From NCBI GenBank assembly GCA_913020715.1, contig CAJVZH010000005.1, positions 1 to 64,000 on the forward strand: a DNA stretch of 64,000 bases, given 5' to 3'. A model generated the notes under the pieces. It was not told where the DNA came from, did not search any database, and saw only the letters and a list, made by a program, of their open reading frames with translations. The position numbers were made by a program, and so were the translations under genes. Source of the stretch: an uncultured Gammaproteobacteria bacterium (GTDB lineage Bacteria; Pseudomonadota; Gammaproteobacteria; PS1; Pseudothioglobaceae). Shown in pieces: positions 1 through 10,316 of this stretch (the stretch's first letter is position 1; each line of letters opens with the position of its first letter).

Positions 1-1565
1 GCCAGCATCGATCCTATTGTCACTTTATAGCTATGAGAGCCCAAGTAAGCTAGGGCACCGATAATCAATAAGAAAATTGGCCAAGGCGTTGCTAAAAGCA
101 AACCCTCAAAACCATTCAAGAACGAATCAAGCCAAGCAAAAGACCATTCAATAGTATCACCATAGGCGCGCGTGAAGTCCTTAAAGGCGGTATCTACACA
201 GCCTCGTGAATTCATCATGATATCGTTTGGTATAGAGACGGCCTTGCTTAAAAACAACCAAGTATCAGAAGTTTCCATAACGTCTTGCACACGGCCTGGA
301 AATTGACCAATATGCTCACTCAAAGTGGCTGGGTCTGATGACATTACATCGGCAAACTGTGCTAGAGTTTCATCGCTTAAGTCCGCCACTCTGCTTGAGA
401 GTGAAAAGTCAACACCATCTGGGTTGGTGTTAACGCGCAACTCTGATTTAAAACGTACTTCAAAACGAGAAATTGTCGTATCTAGACTTTTCATTGCTCT
501 ACCGGAAAGCTCGCCCAAATTGCTCGAAGCAAATTGTGAAGACATTTCACTCAGTTTCGCCAATAGTGCCGGCGTATCTGAGGCGACAGTATTTAAGTCC
601 TCTACGGCACTTACATTTGTTCTTAAAGCAGTTTCTTTAACTGCATGAGCCAACGCCTCAGGATTATCTCTTAGTGCATCAAAATTAGTAATTTGTTTGA
701 CACTAGCAATTAAATCAACGACCCTGGTGTTGGTATGAATAGAGAGCTCGTTAATGTTTTGAATGAGTGGGGCAACGTCCACGGTATTAAACATTTTTGC
801 GTTACTTGCAATCACATCGGCAACGTCTTTTACTTGCCCAACATGAGCGTTAACATCTGCTAAATTTGATAAACCATCAACTTTTGCATCAAGCCCATCA
901 ATCTGAGCGTTTAATGCATTCATCTGCTGTTGCACGTGGTTCTCAAACCAGGGTGATAACGCATGCGCCTTGCTTTCAAACGTTTCAGATAACTGGGAAA
1001 TTTGTGCCAGTAAATTTTCACTGCCCGGCAGTGTCTTAATTAGTGCAGCCTGTTCACCAAGACTCTCTAGTGTTACTTTAACTTGGTCAGAAATACTAAC
1101 CAAACCCTGATAAGAGCTGGCATCAACACCAAGTCCGTCGATTTGGCTTTGTAAGTTGTTTATTTTTTGCGAGTATTGCGCCAAAGTGTTGGCTGCAGTT
1201 TCGCTAAATTCAGAGCTAAAGCTACTTATTTTTTCGCTTAAAGCCGTGGTAAGTTCTTGTATTCTTGCATGTATCTGTTCAGAGTTATTAACCTCTGTCA
1301 AAGGATTTGAATCACTCTTAACAAAGCTACTCAGGGTGTCTGCCTTTTTCTCAGCAAAATGAACCATTGAGCCCACACGCTCACTAATAGTGACAAGCTC
1401 TGAGTATTGTGTGGCGTTACTGATTTGTGCCTCAAGTCTATCCGCCTCAGATAACTGTCGTTGAATAAAATCTAGCGCTTTGTTATCGATCCTTAAACTG
1501 CCGACATCTATCGCGTCTGGAACGCATTCGTGAATGTCGAGTTTAGGTATTTGTCTGATTGCCAT
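1..1565 (-). CDS. Glycine betaine/proline-type ABC permease with giant N-terminal extension (partial)
   Basis: The reading frame is open from an ATG at 1565 to the left window edge (521 codons, 3' end missing). The last ~75 codons resemble the start of a ProW/OpuAB permease: an amphipathic lead-in (IEWSFAWLDSFLNGFEGLLL) followed by a first hydrophobic span (TPWPIFLLIIGALAYLG). The preceding ~440 residues are hydrophilic and rich in Gln/Ser/Leu with repeated heptad-like stretches (for example LNAQIDGLDAKVDGLSNLAD), suggesting a long helical or coiled-coil domain. E. coli ProW has only about 100 residues before this point. A GGAG ribosome site lies 9 nt before the ATG. It follows the binding-protein gene after a terminator hairpin, so it is probably expressed by read-through at a lower level. 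No ATPase gene is visible; it presumably lies beyond the edge. Permease assignment is family knowledge; the role of the extension is unknown. Confidence 0.75.
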   Translation of the reverse strand, partial: MAIRQIPKLDIHECVPDAIDVGSLRIDNKALDFIQRQLSEADRLEAQISNATQYSELVTISERVGSMVHFAEKKADTLSSFVKSDSNPLTEVNNSEQIHARIQELTTALSEKISSFSSEFSETAANTLAQYSQKINNLQSQIDGLGVDASSYQGLVSISDQVKVTLESLGEQAALIKTLPGSENLLAQISQLSETFESKAHALSPWFENHVQQQMNALNAQIDGLDAKVDGLSNLADVNAHVGQVKDVADVIASNAKMFNTVDVAPLIQNINELSIHTNTRVVDLIASVKQITNFDALRDNPEALAHAVKETALRTNVSAVEDLNTVASDTPALLAKLSEMSSQFASSNLGELSGRAMKSLDTTISRFEVRFKSELRVNTNPDGVDFSLSSRVADLSDETLAQFADVMSSDPATLSEHIGQFPGRVQDVMETSDTWLFLSKAVSIPNDIMMNSRGCVDTAFKDFTRAYGDTIEWSFAWLDSFLNGFEGLLLATPWPIFLLIIGALAYLGSHSYKVTIGSML

Positions 1566-1582
1566 TTATATATTCTCCATCT

Positions 1583-1616
1583 AAAAAAAATGCCCGTAAC
1601 TAGAAAGTTACGGGCA
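1583..1616 (-). terminator. Intrinsic terminator between binding protein and permease
   Basis: A perfect 11-bp stem (1591-1601 paired with 1606-1616, 4-nt loop) is followed on the minus strand by eight U residues (1583-1590). It sits 30 nt after the binding-protein stop and just before the permease ribosome site. It would terminate most transcripts after the binding protein and let some read through, a common way to make more binding protein than permease. Confidence 0.85.
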
Positions 1617-1646
1617 ATTTATACATCTTTAAAGCTTTACCCTATC

Positions 1647-2630
1647 TTATAGAGCGGCTTTAACAGCAGCAGCAACGTCTGCACTTACCCAAGCTTCCCA
1701 ATCAGATGAGTTAGCAAGGAAGTGAGCAGCACCGTCAGGACCTGTAGCGTTGTTTTCGTTCATCCAAACCAGTTCAGCATTAAGAGCTGCACCGTCAACA
1801 ATACGCTTAGAGAAGTAATCAGTTACTTCAGCAGGTTGTCTGAAAGCATTTTCACTAAGTGCTGTTACAACACGTGCGTGAACCCAAGCCGAAGGCTGAG
1901 GATCTGAACATGCAGCAGAGCCTAGAGCAACACAACCGTTCCAGTTGTCATCACCTGCGTATGGAACACCCCATTCAGCCTGAATCATGCCGTACTTACC
2001 AAGGATAGCCGTAGGGCTCCAGTAGTAACCGAACCAGTTCTCACCAGATTCAGCAGCTTTAGAAATTGAACCGTCAAGACCCGCAGCAGAACCTGGATCA
2101 ACTAGTGTCCAACCTTTAGCTTCCATGTCAAAAGCGGTAAACAAGCTTTGGTTTGATAGTTGACAACCCCAACCGGCTGGACAGCCATGGAATTTACCAT
2201 CAAACAAATCAGGACGCTCAAGAATAGCTTGAACTGTAGTTAGCTCAGGATTTGCATCTAGAGTATGAGGCAATAAGAACCAACCTTCACCAAGACCAGT
2301 AATTGGACCTTCAACACCAATCATCATTCTGCCGGCATCAACTGCAGAGTCAAGCAAATCAGCAACAGCGTTCGCCCATAATTCTGGGGCTACGTCAGGC
2401 GTACCTTTCTCGTTCATTGATGTAAATGTAGGCATAGTTGCACCTGCAACAAGCTCCACTTCACAACCCATAGCCGTCAATACAGCTGCATCAACATTGG
2501 CAAGCAATGATGCTGACTTCCAGTTCATATCAGAAATCACTAATTTTCCACAACCGGCGTTAGCCGCTGTGCTAAGAAGCAATGCACCAGCAACGGCACC
2601 TGCAACTTTTGTTGTTAATCGTACGTTCAT
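1647..2630 (-). CDS. Glycine betaine/choline-type ABC substrate-binding protein
   Basis: 327 residues with a signal peptide (MNVRLTTKVAGAVAGALLLSTAANA) and then an OpuAC/ProX-type periplasmic binding fold: VISDMNWKSASLLANVDAAV at the start of the mature protein, PELWAN and the aromatic-rich segment ENWFGYYWSPTAIL. Aromatic boxes of this kind hold quaternary ammonium groups in the family. It lies upstream of a ProW-type permease in the same direction, so it most likely delivers glycine betaine or a related N-methylated osmolyte. It has a strong AAGGAG ribosome site and its own promoter (extended -10 at 2701-2706). The exact ligand cannot be read from sequence; choline, proline betaine or dimethylglycine are alternatives. 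Confidence 0.85.
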   Translation of the reverse strand: MNVRLTTKVAGAVAGALLLSTAANAGCGKLVISDMNWKSASLLANVDAAVLTAMGCEVELVAGATMPTFTSMNEKGTPDVAPELWANAVADLLDSAVDAGRMMIGVEGPITGLGEGWFLLPHTLDANPELTTVQAILERPDLFDGKFHGCPAGWGCQLSNQSLFTAFDMEAKGWTLVDPGSAAGLDGSISKAAESGENWFGYYWSPTAILGKYGMIQAEWGVPYAGDDNWNGCVALGSAACSDPQPSAWVHARVVTALSENAFRQPAEVTDYFSKRIVDGAALNAELVWMNENNATGPDGAAHFLANSSDWEAWVSADVAAAVKAAL

Positions 2631-2633
2631 ACG

Positions 2634-2647
2634 TTTCTCTCCTTAGT
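2634..2647 (-). promoter_or_regulatory. Strong ribosome site shared with the other binding-protein gene
   Basis: The minus strand reads ACTAAGGAGAGAAA just before the start codon. The identical 14 bases precede the second solute-binding protein at 20043-20056. Shared high-strength initiation leaders fit two abundantly made periplasmic proteins. Confidence 0.7.
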
Positions 2648-2700
2648 TTTTAAAAAAATAATCTTCAGAATGGATGCATAAACCCCCAAACCGAAGAACG

Positions 2701-2709
2701 ATTATAGCA
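2701..2709 (-). promoter_or_regulatory. Extended -10 promoter of the betaine-binding-protein gene
   Basis: On the minus strand the sequence TGCTATAAT gives an extended -10 (TGn plus perfect TATAAT). No good -35 lies 16-18 nt upstream, as is usual for extended -10 promoters. It would start transcription near 2694, giving a leader of about 64 nt before the ATG at 2630. Confidence 0.5.
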
Positions 2710-3101
2710 GCCTGAAAAGTATGGTGATGTTTTTTGGGGCTTGGTATCGCACCGTTGAAAAAAATTCACTTTTTTTTTCGAAACCTACTAATGAAAATTA
2801 GTTTACTGAAATGAATACTTTTTGGTGATTATTTTTTGCACACCCTACAGACCCCATTGTAGAGGGCTTATTAAAAATATATAACCTCTCACTTCTGCAT
2901 GTAATGAAGATTTTTCAAAAAAAATATTAAGAAAATCGATGCACACAATCAATATTTTTCGTGAGTTAAAAATAGCATAATTTAAGATTAATCTTTTTTT
3001 TCGCCAAATTGACGAAGAAAATCGACTTAACATTAGTTTTTTTCGTTCAAAGCACAGATAAACCGATTCAAAACGGAACAAAGTAGATTTAATTGAGCTA
3101 T

Positions 3102-5681
3102 TTATTCACTGGTTTCGGGCTCTTCATCAGAGTCAGCGTCAGATTCGGCGATTTTAGCAATTGACACTAATTGCTCATTCTCTGCAATGTTGATTAGCGT
3201 AACACCCTGGGTGTTACGGCCAATAATGGAAACATCAACAGCTCGCGCCCTAACCAAAGTGCCTTTATTAGAGATCAACATCATTTCGTCCTCATCAGTC
3301 ACTTGAATAGCGCCAACAACTTTGCCGTTACGATCGGATGTTTTGATTGAAATAACGCCAGAGCCGCCGCGAGCTTGTGCGCGGTACTCGTCTAATTCAG
3401 TACGCTTGCCAAAACCCTTTTCGGTGGCTGTTAGAATTGGAGAGTCTTGATTAGCAACAATAAGAGATACCACTTCATCACTTTCAGCGAGCTTAATACC
3501 ACGAACACCAATGGCCGTACGTCCAACGGCACGCACATCCGACTCTCTAAAGCGAATCGACTTGCCATTGGCTGAAAAAAGCATAATATCATGCTCACCC
3601 GAAGTGATTTCAACGCCTACCAATCTATCCGCATCACGAAGTTCGATAGCAATAATGCCGCCTTTTCGTGGGCGCGCAAAGTTGCTTAAAGAGGTTTTCT
3701 TGCAGGTGCCCGAACTGGTGACCATAAAGACAAACTGATCCTCAGTAAATTCTTTAACCGGCAAAATAGCGTTAATCACCTCCTCATTCTCAAGTGGCAA
3801 TAAATTAACAATTGGCTTGCCTCTGGCGGTGCGAGATGCCATTGGTAGTTCATAAACTTTCAGCCAGTGGACTTTACCCGTCGAGGAGAAGCACAGCACT
3901 GTGTCGTGCGAATTGGCAACAAACAAATGATCGACAAAATCTTCGTCTTTCATCTTAGTGGCTGCCTTGCCTTTACCACCACGACGCTGCGCATGATAAT
4001 CACTCAATGATTGCGCTTTGACATAACCGCCATGAGAAAGAGTGACGACACGCTCTTCTTGGGCAATTAAATCTTCCAGTGTAAGGTCAATCTTATGCTC
4101 AATAATTTCAGTCATTCTTGCCGAACCGTAATTTTCACGAATCTCGCCAAGTTCATCACGAATCACTTGCATCAACAAATCGGGGTTTTGCAAGATGTCT
4201 AAAAGTGCCTTAATTTGCTCTAATAGTTCGTTAAATTCATTAAAAATCTTGTCTTTTTCAAGGCCGGTCAAACGGTGAAGCTTTAAGTCAAGAATAGCTT
4301 GCGCTTGTTTTTCTGACAATTGGTAATCGCCATTTTTCTGCAAACCCAATTCTGGAATCAAATCTTGTGGCTTGAACTGTGCCATGTCACGATCACCAAT
4401 CAGCTCTTGAATAACAGAGCCGTTCCATGTCTTAGCCACCAAACTTACGCGTGCATCGGCTGGGTTTGGAGCCGCTTTAATAAGCTCGATAATTTCATCG
4501 ATATTATGCAACGCAACAGACAAACCTTCTAACAGGTGTGCGCGATCTTTGGCCTTGTTCAGCTCGTAAATAGAGCGACGAGTAACAACTTCACGACGAT
4601 GGGCAATAAAGGCGCTTAAAATCGATTTAAGATTCATTAATTTTGGCATACCGCCATCAATGGCTACCATATTAATACCGAAGACTGTTTGCATCTCTGT
4701 CAGCTTGTAGAGATTATTAAGCATCACCTCTGGCACTTCACCGCGACGCAGTTCAATAACCATGCGCATTCCGTCTTTATCGGATTCGTCTCTTAGGCCA
4801 GTAATGCCATCAATTTTTTTATCTTTAACCAATTCAGCAATCTTGCCAATCAGTCTGGCCTTGTTTACTTGATAAGGCAGCTCAGTAACCACAATACTTT
4901 GCTTGTCTTCACCCTCAACATGAGAGCGTGAACGCATGTAAATCTTACCTTTACCTGTTTCGTAAGCCTCACGAATACCGGAGGCACCATTAATAATGCC
5001 GGCAGTTGGAAAATCAGGCCCTGGCATGATTTCTAATAATTCGTCAACAGTGACGTCGTCGTTATCGATAACGTGCAAACAGGCATCGATCACTTCGGTT
5101 AAGTTGTGTGGCGGAATATTGGTCGCCATACCCACCGCAATACCCGATGAGCCATTAGCCAATAAGTTGGGGACTCGCGTAGGCAAAACCGACGGCTCAC
5201 TTTCTGAACCATCGTAGTTATCAATAAAATCTACCGTGTCTTTATCAAGGTCTTTGAGTAACTCATGTGAGAGCTTGGCCATACGAATTTCTGTGTATCG
5301 CATCGCAGCTGCGCTATCGCCGTCAACAGAACCGAAGTTACCTTGACCATCAACAAGGATATTGCGCATTGAAAATGGCTGTGCCATACGCACAATTGTG
5401 TCGTAAACGGCGGTGTCACCGTGCGGATGGTATTTACCAATAACATCACCAACAATACGGGCGGATTTTTTGTAAGATTTATTGTAATCATTGCCAAGCA
5501 CGTCCATAGCAAAAAGAACGCGTCGATGGACCGGCTTCAGGCCATCTCTAACATCAGGTAAAGCGCGCCCTACAATAACGCTCATGGCGTATTCCAAATA
5601 GGAATCGCGCATTTCGTCTTCGATGGTTACAATGGGGAATTTTGGCTCGAAATACTCTGGGGAATCGACGTTGTCAGACAT
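3102..5681 (-). CDS. gyrA: DNA gyrase subunit A
   Basis: 859 residues, close to the usual 870, forming with GyrB the ATP-driven enzyme that introduces negative supercoils. Visible marks are the type IIA breakage-reunion domain with catalytic Tyr129 in AAAMRYTE, the quinolone-determining region [10 protein letters not shown] (residues 85-94) and the GyrA box QRRGGKG at 565-571, which separates gyrase from ParC; six beta-propeller blades follow. The position equal to E. coli Ser83 is Thr90, a natural variant in several genera, and Asp94 (E. coli Asp87) is kept. The acidic tail ([13 protein letters not shown]) is typical of gammaproteobacterial GyrA. Start at 5681 is ATG. A TACAAT -10-like box lies at 5712-5717 without a clear -35. 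Confidence 0.98.
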   Translation of the reverse strand: MSDNVDSPEYFEPKFPIVTIEDEMRDSYLEYAMSVIVGRALPDVRDGLKPVHRRVLFAMDVLGNDYNKSYKKSARIVGDVIGKYHPHGDTAVYDTIVRMAQPFSMRNILVDGQGNFGSVDGDSAAAMRYTEIRMAKLSHELLKDLDKDTVDFIDNYDGSESEPSVLPTRVPNLLANGSSGIAVGMATNIPPHNLTEVIDACLHVIDNDDVTVDELLEIMPGPDFPTAGIINGASGIREAYETGKGKIYMRSRSHVEGEDKQSIVVTELPYQVNKARLIGKIAELVKDKKIDGITGLRDESDKDGMRMVIELRRGEVPEVMLNNLYKLTEMQTVFGINMVAIDGGMPKLMNLKSILSAFIAHRREVVTRRSIYELNKAKDRAHLLEGLSVALHNIDEIIELIKAAPNPADARVSLVAKTWNGSVIQELIGDRDMAQFKPQDLIPELGLQKNGDYQLSEKQAQAILDLKLHRLTGLEKDKIFNEFNELLEQIKALLDILQNPDLLMQVIRDELGEIRENYGSARMTEIIEHKIDLTLEDLIAQEERVVTLSHGGYVKAQSLSDYHAQRRGGKGKAATKMKDEDFVDHLFVANSHDTVLCFSSTGKVHWLKVYELPMASRTARGKPIVNLLPLENEEVINAILPVKEFTEDQFVFMVTSSGTCKKTSLSNFARPRKGGIIAIELRDADRLVGVEITSGEHDIMLFSANGKSIRFRESDVRAVGRTAIGVRGIKLAESDEVVSLIVANQDSPILTATEKGFGKRTELDEYRAQARGGSGVISIKTSDRNGKVVGAIQVTDEDEMMLISNKGTLVRARAVDVSIIGRNTQGVTLINIAENEQLVSIAKIAESDADSDEEPETSE

Positions 5682-5774
5682 ACAAAAAAACCGTAAAGAA
5701 AGCTAGATTTTATTGTACCCTAGATGGGCAAAAAACACAGCTAAAATCGTCTGGTATTGTGTAGAAAAATGCCC

Positions 5775-6830
5775 TTATTTATTGCGCTTATTGACAGACT
5801 TTGCCAGAGTGCGTAACAGCGCCTCAGTGTCATTCCAGCCAAGACAGCTATCAGTGATACTAACGCCGTATTCAAGAGAAGCCAATGGGCCTACTTTTTG
5901 ATTGCCTTCATTAAGATGTGACTCGATCATAACGCCAAAAACTTTCTCTGAGCCCGATTCAATTTGCCCAGCAATCTCAGTACCAACTTTTATTTGGTTT
6001 TTAAATTGTTTTTCAGAGTTTGCGTGAGAGAAATCCACCATCACTTTTTCGATCAAATTTTTGTCTTTCAATGACTTGCAAGTGCTTTCGACGTGACTCT
6101 GAGAGTAATTAGGGCCGTCATGACCACCTCTAAGGATGATGTGGGCCGTCTCATTGCCTGAAGTGGTAAAGTGGCTAATGCCGCCTTTTTTGTTGACTGA
6201 AAGCAAGTGATGGGGACTGTTAGCGGAAGTGATCGCATCAATTGCAACTGTTAACGAGCCGCCAGTGCCATTTTTAAACCCTACCGGGCACGATAACGCC
6301 GATGCCAATTCACGGTGTGATTGGCTTTCTGTGGTACGCGCGCCAATAGCGCCCCAAGAAATAAGATCTGATAAATATTGTGGCGTTAAGATATCCAAAT
6401 ACTCAACACCAGCTGGCATGCCCATTTCGGCCAAATCTGAAAGCAAATGCCTCGCACTAGAAAGGCCCTGGTCGATATCAAAACTCTCATCTAAGTACGG
6501 ATCGTTAATTAAGCCCTTCCAGCCGACGGTTGTACGTGGCTTTTCAAAATAAACTCGCATCACGATGAATAAATCTTCTTCTAGCTCAGACTTTAATGCC
6601 GATAGCTTTTCAGCGTATTCACGGGCCGCTTTGGTGTCATGAATTGAACAAGGGCCCACCAATACCATCAAGCGCTTATCTTCACCAAAAAGTATGTCTT
6701 TAATGACTTGTCTCGCGTGATACACACCTTGCGAAGCTTGCTCCGACAACGGGTATTTACTTATCAATGTATTTGGTGCCACCATAGGGGCGCTAGACGT
6801 AATACGGACGTTATCAGTTAAGTATTTCAT
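5775..6830 (-). CDS. aroG: 3-deoxy-7-phosphoheptulonate (DAHP) synthase, class I
   Basis: 351 residues, the length of E. coli AroG/F/H. It condenses phosphoenolpyruvate with erythrose-4-phosphate, the entry step of the shikimate pathway, in the cytoplasm. Seen motifs: LVGPCSIHD, MRVYFEKPRTTVGWKG, WGAIGARTTESQ, PVGFKNGTGG, ILRGG and VDFSHANSEK, which carry the PEP- and metal-binding residues. The LTPQY segment corresponds to the allosteric-site loop of AroG enzymes. It starts 5 nt after folE2 and is the last gene of a queD-folE2-aroG operon. Which aromatic amino acid inhibits it (AroF, G or H type) cannot be told confidently. Confidence 0.95.
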   Translation of the reverse strand: MKYLTDNVRITSSAPMVAPNTLISKYPLSEQASQGVYHARQVIKDILFGEDKRLMVLVGPCSIHDTKAAREYAEKLSALKSELEEDLFIVMRVYFEKPRTTVGWKGLINDPYLDESFDIDQGLSSARHLLSDLAEMGMPAGVEYLDILTPQYLSDLISWGAIGARTTESQSHRELASALSCPVGFKNGTGGSLTVAIDAITSANSPHHLLSVNKKGGISHFTTSGNETAHIILRGGHDGPNYSQSHVESTCKSLKDKNLIEKVMVDFSHANSEKQFKNQIKVGTEIAGQIESGSEKVFGVMIESHLNEGNQKVGPLASLEYGVSITDSCLGWNDTEALLRTLAKSVNKRNK

Positions 6831-6835
6831 AGGAA

Positions 6836-7627
6836 TTATTTCTGGTTTTTGATTAAGGCGTAAGCGGAATGGTTGTGAATTGACTCAAAGTTTTCAGACT
6901 CAAGGCAATAAAAGTTTATTTTATCGTTATTATTGAGCTCAACAGCAATATCGCGGACCAAGTCCTCAACAAATGCAGGATTGTCATAAGCCCTTTCAGT
7001 CACTATCTTTTCGTCTTCACGCTTAAGAATAGCGTAAAGCTCGCAAGAGGCTTTTTGCTCAGCCAAATCAATCAAATCCTCTAGTGCCAATTCAGCGCCT
7101 TTTGTCGCTCTTGCCTCAATAGTAATATGCGATCTTTGGTTATGCGCACCATACTTTGAAATACTCTTAGAGCATGGACAAAGACTTGTTACCGGCACCA
7201 CAACTTTCATAGAAACTTCCGCTTGGCCATCGATTAGTCTGCCGTTAATCGTCACCTGGTAATCCATTAAGCTTTCAACACCTGATGAAGGAGCGGCTTT
7301 TTTTCTAAAGAATGGAAACTCGACACTAATATGAGCGCTATCAGAATTAAGCCTATCCGCCACTCTGTTGACTAACTCAACAAAACTCTGCGCAGTAAAT
7401 GAACACTCTTGCTCGTTTAAAATCTCAATAAAGCGCGACATATGCGTACCCTTGACATTGGCTGGCAAGCTCACCGTCATGGTGAAATTACCCACCGATG
7501 GACAAGGCTCTCCCTCACGATTGATAAAAGTAATCGGATGGGAAATATCCTTGATACCCACTTCGTTAATAACGATATTGCGAATATCTGCGATGTTTTG
7601 TGTATCAGGCAAGTTATGGCTTTTCAT
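6836..7627 (-). CDS. folE2: GTP cyclohydrolase FolE2 (type IB)
   Basis: Converts GTP to 7,8-dihydroneopterin triphosphate, the first step for both tetrahydrofolate and queuosine. The motif SLCPCSKSIS followed by GAHNQRSHI contains the catalytic Cys and His of the FolE2 family, which tolerates metals other than zinc. I place the start at the ATG at 7627 (263 residues), 8 nt after the queD stop, because the downstream peptide NIADIRNIVINEVGIKD matches where relatives begin. An upstream start at 7675 would give 279 residues and overlap queD by 40 nt. It sits directly between queD and aroG; no folE (type IA) is seen in the window. Confidence 0.93.
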   Translation of the reverse strand: MKSHNLPDTQNIADIRNIVINEVGIKDISHPITFINREGEPCPSVGNFTMTVSLPANVKGTHMSRFIEILNEQECSFTAQSFVELVNRVADRLNSDSAHISVEFPFFRKKAAPSSGVESLMDYQVTINGRLIDGQAEVSMKVVVPVTSLCPCSKSISKYGAHNQRSHITIEARATKGAELALEDLIDLAEQKASCELYAILKREDEKIVTERAYDNPAFVEDLVRDIAVELNNNDKINFYCLESENFESIHNHSAYALIKNQK

Positions 7628-7635
7628 ATTATTTT

Positions 7636-8004
7636 TTATTGTGAGTAGGTGACTGCAGATCTGGCCGTTTCCCAAACGGTAACTTCTTTGACTTTAACAT
7701 CTTTTGTGTTAATTAAAAGCCCGACCTCATCAAATATATATTTTGCAATATTTTCAGCAGTGGGATTAAGAACGTCAAACGGTGGGATTTCATTTAAATA
7801 TTGATGATCAAGTCTTTTCGCAACAGACTTGGTTTGATTTTTTATTTCTCGAAAGTCAATAGCAATACCCATGTCGTTCAGAACTTCTGAACACACCGAC
7901 ACTTCCACGCCCCAATTGTGGCCATGGAGCCTTGAACAATCACCGGGATAGTTGCGCAAAGAGTGCGCAGATGCGAAATCTGTTACAATTTTTAGGACGA
8001 ACAT
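7636..8004 (-). CDS. queD: 6-carboxytetrahydropterin synthase QueD
   Basis: 122 residues of the PTPS/QueD family. It turns dihydroneopterin triphosphate into 6-carboxy-tetrahydropterin on the way to the 7-deazaguanine precursor of queuosine in tRNA. The zinc-ligand histidines appear in ASAHSL and LHGHNWG, with the LDHQYLN and NPTAENIAKYI motifs behind; the catalytic Cys is the one in PGDCSRLHG. It is first in the queD-folE2-aroG operon, so the enzyme making its substrate (FolE2) is encoded next to it. No other queuosine genes lie in the window. Confidence 0.93.
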   Translation of the reverse strand: MFVLKIVTDFASAHSLRNYPGDCSRLHGHNWGVEVSVCSEVLNDMGIAIDFREIKNQTKSVAKRLDHQYLNEIPPFDVLNPTAENIAKYIFDEVGLLINTKDVKVKEVTVWETARSAVTYSQ

Positions 8005-8078
8005 TTTCGGAAAAATTGTTAAAAAAGTAAGATTATACCCGTTTGAACGTAAAAATTACACTTACAATCAATGGGCAA

Positions 8079-10316
8079 TTAGTCGCTAGCCTCAAGGCCA
8101 ACAACATTCTGATAACCCTTAGGCAGCATGTTACCACGACGAGCTCTGTGACCAATGTAATTGGTTAAATCTGGGAACTTGATACTGAGGTATTGCTTGC
8201 CAGAATAGACTTTTAACCTCTGCTCTTCAGTAATAACACACAGACCAACCACAAACTCTTCTCGAGCCTTTAAATCCTTGCTTGGAATTTGAATCAATTT
8301 ATTACCCTTGCCCTTTGATAACTGCGGCAATTCGGACACTGGGAACACCAATAATCGTCCACGATTGGTGGCAACACAGACAAATTGAGAGTCCAAATCT
8401 TGAACAAAGACTATCCCCATCACCGCCGACTCTTTCGGCAAAGTAAGGGTGTTTTTACCAGATTTGGTTTTTGAGCTTAGATCTCCCAAAGTGGCAATAA
8501 AACCATAGCCTGCATCAGAGGCAAGCATGATAAGTTGCGACCCTTCTCCCATCACAACATCTCTAAATTCGGCACCCAATGGCGGCGCCAGTCTACCAGT
8601 TAAAGGCTCGCCCTGCCCTCGTGCGCTCGGCAAACTATTGGCTGAAAGCGAATAAGCACGGCCCGTTGAATCCATAAAAAAGGCCAATTTGTTGCTTTTA
8701 CCTTTTGCGCTCTTCAGGAAAGTATCGCCCGACTTGTAGTTAAGCGATGCGGGGTCAATATCGTGACCTTTTGCCGCCCTAACCCAGCCCTTTTCACTGA
8801 GAACGACGGTAACATTTTCTGCAGGGGTTAAATCGTCCTCACTAAAGGCTTGGGCCGATGTAATGTCTTGGATGATTTGACAGCGACGCTGATCACCAAA
8901 CTCTTCAACAATCGCTTGTAATTCTTTTTTAATAAAGGTTTTTAGGCGAGTATCGCTAGACAGTATCAACTCAAGAGTTTTGCGCTCTTTACCAAGCGCA
9001 CCTTCTTCGCTCTTTATTTTTCCTTCTTCCAGTTTTGCCAAATGGCGCAACTTCAACTCAAGAATAGCTTCGGCTTGAATCTCGCTGAGTGCAAAGTGCT
9101 GCATTAGCACTGGCTTTGGTTTATCCTCTGCACGAATAATGGCGATTACTTCGTCGATATTAAGATAAGCAATTAACAGTCCTTCAAGAATGTGCAGTCG
9201 ATCAAGAATTTTACCCAGTCGACACTCTAATCGATTAACTACAACTTGTGCTCTAAATTGCAGCCACTCCTTAAGCATTGGAACCAGCGCCTTCACTTGC
9301 GGCTTACCATCAAGGCCGATCACGTTCATATTGACGCGATAATTTTTCTCTAGATCTGTTGTTGCAAATAAATGCAACATCAACTGTTCGGTATCCACCC
9401 TATTGGAGCGCGGCACAATAACAATACGCGTCGGGTTTTCATGATCGGATTCGTCACGAATATCATCCACCAAAGGTAATTTTTTATCGCGCATTTGACT
9501 GGCAATTTGAGTAATTACCTTGGCGCCAGATGTTTGATAAGGCAGCGCCTCAATAACTATTTCACCATCTTCTTTAACGTATCTGGCGCGCATTTTCACT
9601 GAACCATGGCCGGTTTCATACATTGAGCGCAACTCTTTGGTTGAGCTAACAATATAAGCATTCGTTGGGTAGTCTGGCGCTGGAATAATCTCGAGCAAAG
9701 CATCGAGATCTGTTGAAGGCTTTTCTAGTAATTTAATACAAGCCAACATCACTTCAGTCAAATTATGTGGTGGCACATCGGTGGCCATACCCACCGCAAT
9801 TCCTGACGTGCCATTAAGTAATAAATTAGGCACTTGGGCTGGCAGCTGTTTAGGCTCTTGCAGTGAGCCATCAAAATTATCCGCCCAACTAACCGTTCCT
9901 TGGTTGATTTCACTAAGCAAGAGATCCGCATAAGGCGATAACTTAGATTCCGTGTAACGCATCGCTGCGAAAGATTTAGGGTCGTCGGGTGCACCCCAGT
10001 TTCCCTGTCCATCAATAAATGGATAACGATAGGAAAATGGCTGCGCCATCAGTACCATCGCCTCATAACAAGCACTGTCGCCATGTGGGTGGAACTTACC
10101 CAGTACGTCACCGACGGTTCTTGCTGATTTTTTGAATTTAGCGGTAGACTTTAGGCCCAATTCACTCATCGCATAGATAATACGGCGCTGAACCGGTTTT
10201 AACCCATCGCCAATAAAAGGCAGTGCGCGGTCAAGGATGACGTACATCGAATAGTCAAGGTAGGCACGCTCACTAAACTCTCCTACACTTTGCTGTTCAA
10301 GGCCAATTTGGCTCAT
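8079..10316 (-). CDS. parC: DNA topoisomerase IV subunit A
   Basis: 745 residues, typical of ParC. With ParE it unlinks daughter chromosomes. Catalytic Tyr121 lies in FAAMRYTE, and the quinolone region reads [13 protein letters not shown] with Ser81 and Glu85, the sensitive-type residues of E. coli Ser80/Glu84. There is no QRRGGKG box, and the C-terminal propeller is shorter than in GyrA, both distinguishing ParC. ATG start at 10316. It is encoded upstream of queD in the same direction with a 75-nt gap. parE is not in the window. Confidence 0.97.
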   Translation of the reverse strand: MSQIGLEQQSVGEFSERAYLDYSMYVILDRALPFIGDGLKPVQRRIIYAMSELGLKSTAKFKKSARTVGDVLGKFHPHGDSACYEAMVLMAQPFSYRYPFIDGQGNWGAPDDPKSFAAMRYTESKLSPYADLLLSEINQGTVSWADNFDGSLQEPKQLPAQVPNLLLNGTSGIAVGMATDVPPHNLTEVMLACIKLLEKPSTDLDALLEIIPAPDYPTNAYIVSSTKELRSMYETGHGSVKMRARYVKEDGEIVIEALPYQTSGAKVITQIASQMRDKKLPLVDDIRDESDHENPTRIVIVPRSNRVDTEQLMLHLFATTDLEKNYRVNMNVIGLDGKPQVKALVPMLKEWLQFRAQVVVNRLECRLGKILDRLHILEGLLIAYLNIDEVIAIIRAEDKPKPVLMQHFALSEIQAEAILELKLRHLAKLEEGKIKSEEGALGKERKTLELILSSDTRLKTFIKKELQAIVEEFGDQRRCQIIQDITSAQAFSEDDLTPAENVTVVLSEKGWVRAAKGHDIDPASLNYKSGDTFLKSAKGKSNKLAFFMDSTGRAYSLSANSLPSARGQGEPLTGRLAPPLGAEFRDVVMGEGSQLIMLASDAGYGFIATLGDLSSKTKSGKNTLTLPKESAVMGIVFVQDLDSQFVCVATNRGRLLVFPVSELPQLSKGKGNKLIQIPSKDLKAREEFVVGLCVITEEQRLKVYSGKQYLSIKFPDLTNYIGHRARRGNMLPKGYQNVVGLEASD

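Larger units (their letters stand above)
2631..3101. other. AT-rich intergenic region between gyrA and the betaine transporter
   Basis: 470 bp with no convincing gene. It holds the promoter and leader of the binding-protein gene at its left end (-10 at 2701-2706, ribosome site 2634-2647) and many A/T runs. No clear terminator for gyrA was found. The one open frame (2845-3081, minus) looks like translated AT-rich noise. Confidence 0.6.

Noticed and set aside
2701..2840. Riboswitch upstream of the betaine-binding protein
   Set aside because: No consistent stem set or known aptamer motif could be drawn; only a promoter and short leader are supported.
2845..3081. 78-residue minus-strand frame in the AT-rich gap after gyrA
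   Set aside because: Composition is that of translated A/T runs (many Lys, Phe, Ile, Leu), with no ribosome site and no recognisable family.
3431..3613. Alternative frame in gyrA as a frameshift sign
   Set aside because: The gyrA frame is unbroken over this stretch with conserved propeller sequence.
4996..5217. Antisense open frames inside gyrA, parC, the liv genes and others
   Set aside because: They are shadows of well-supported genes on the opposite strand.
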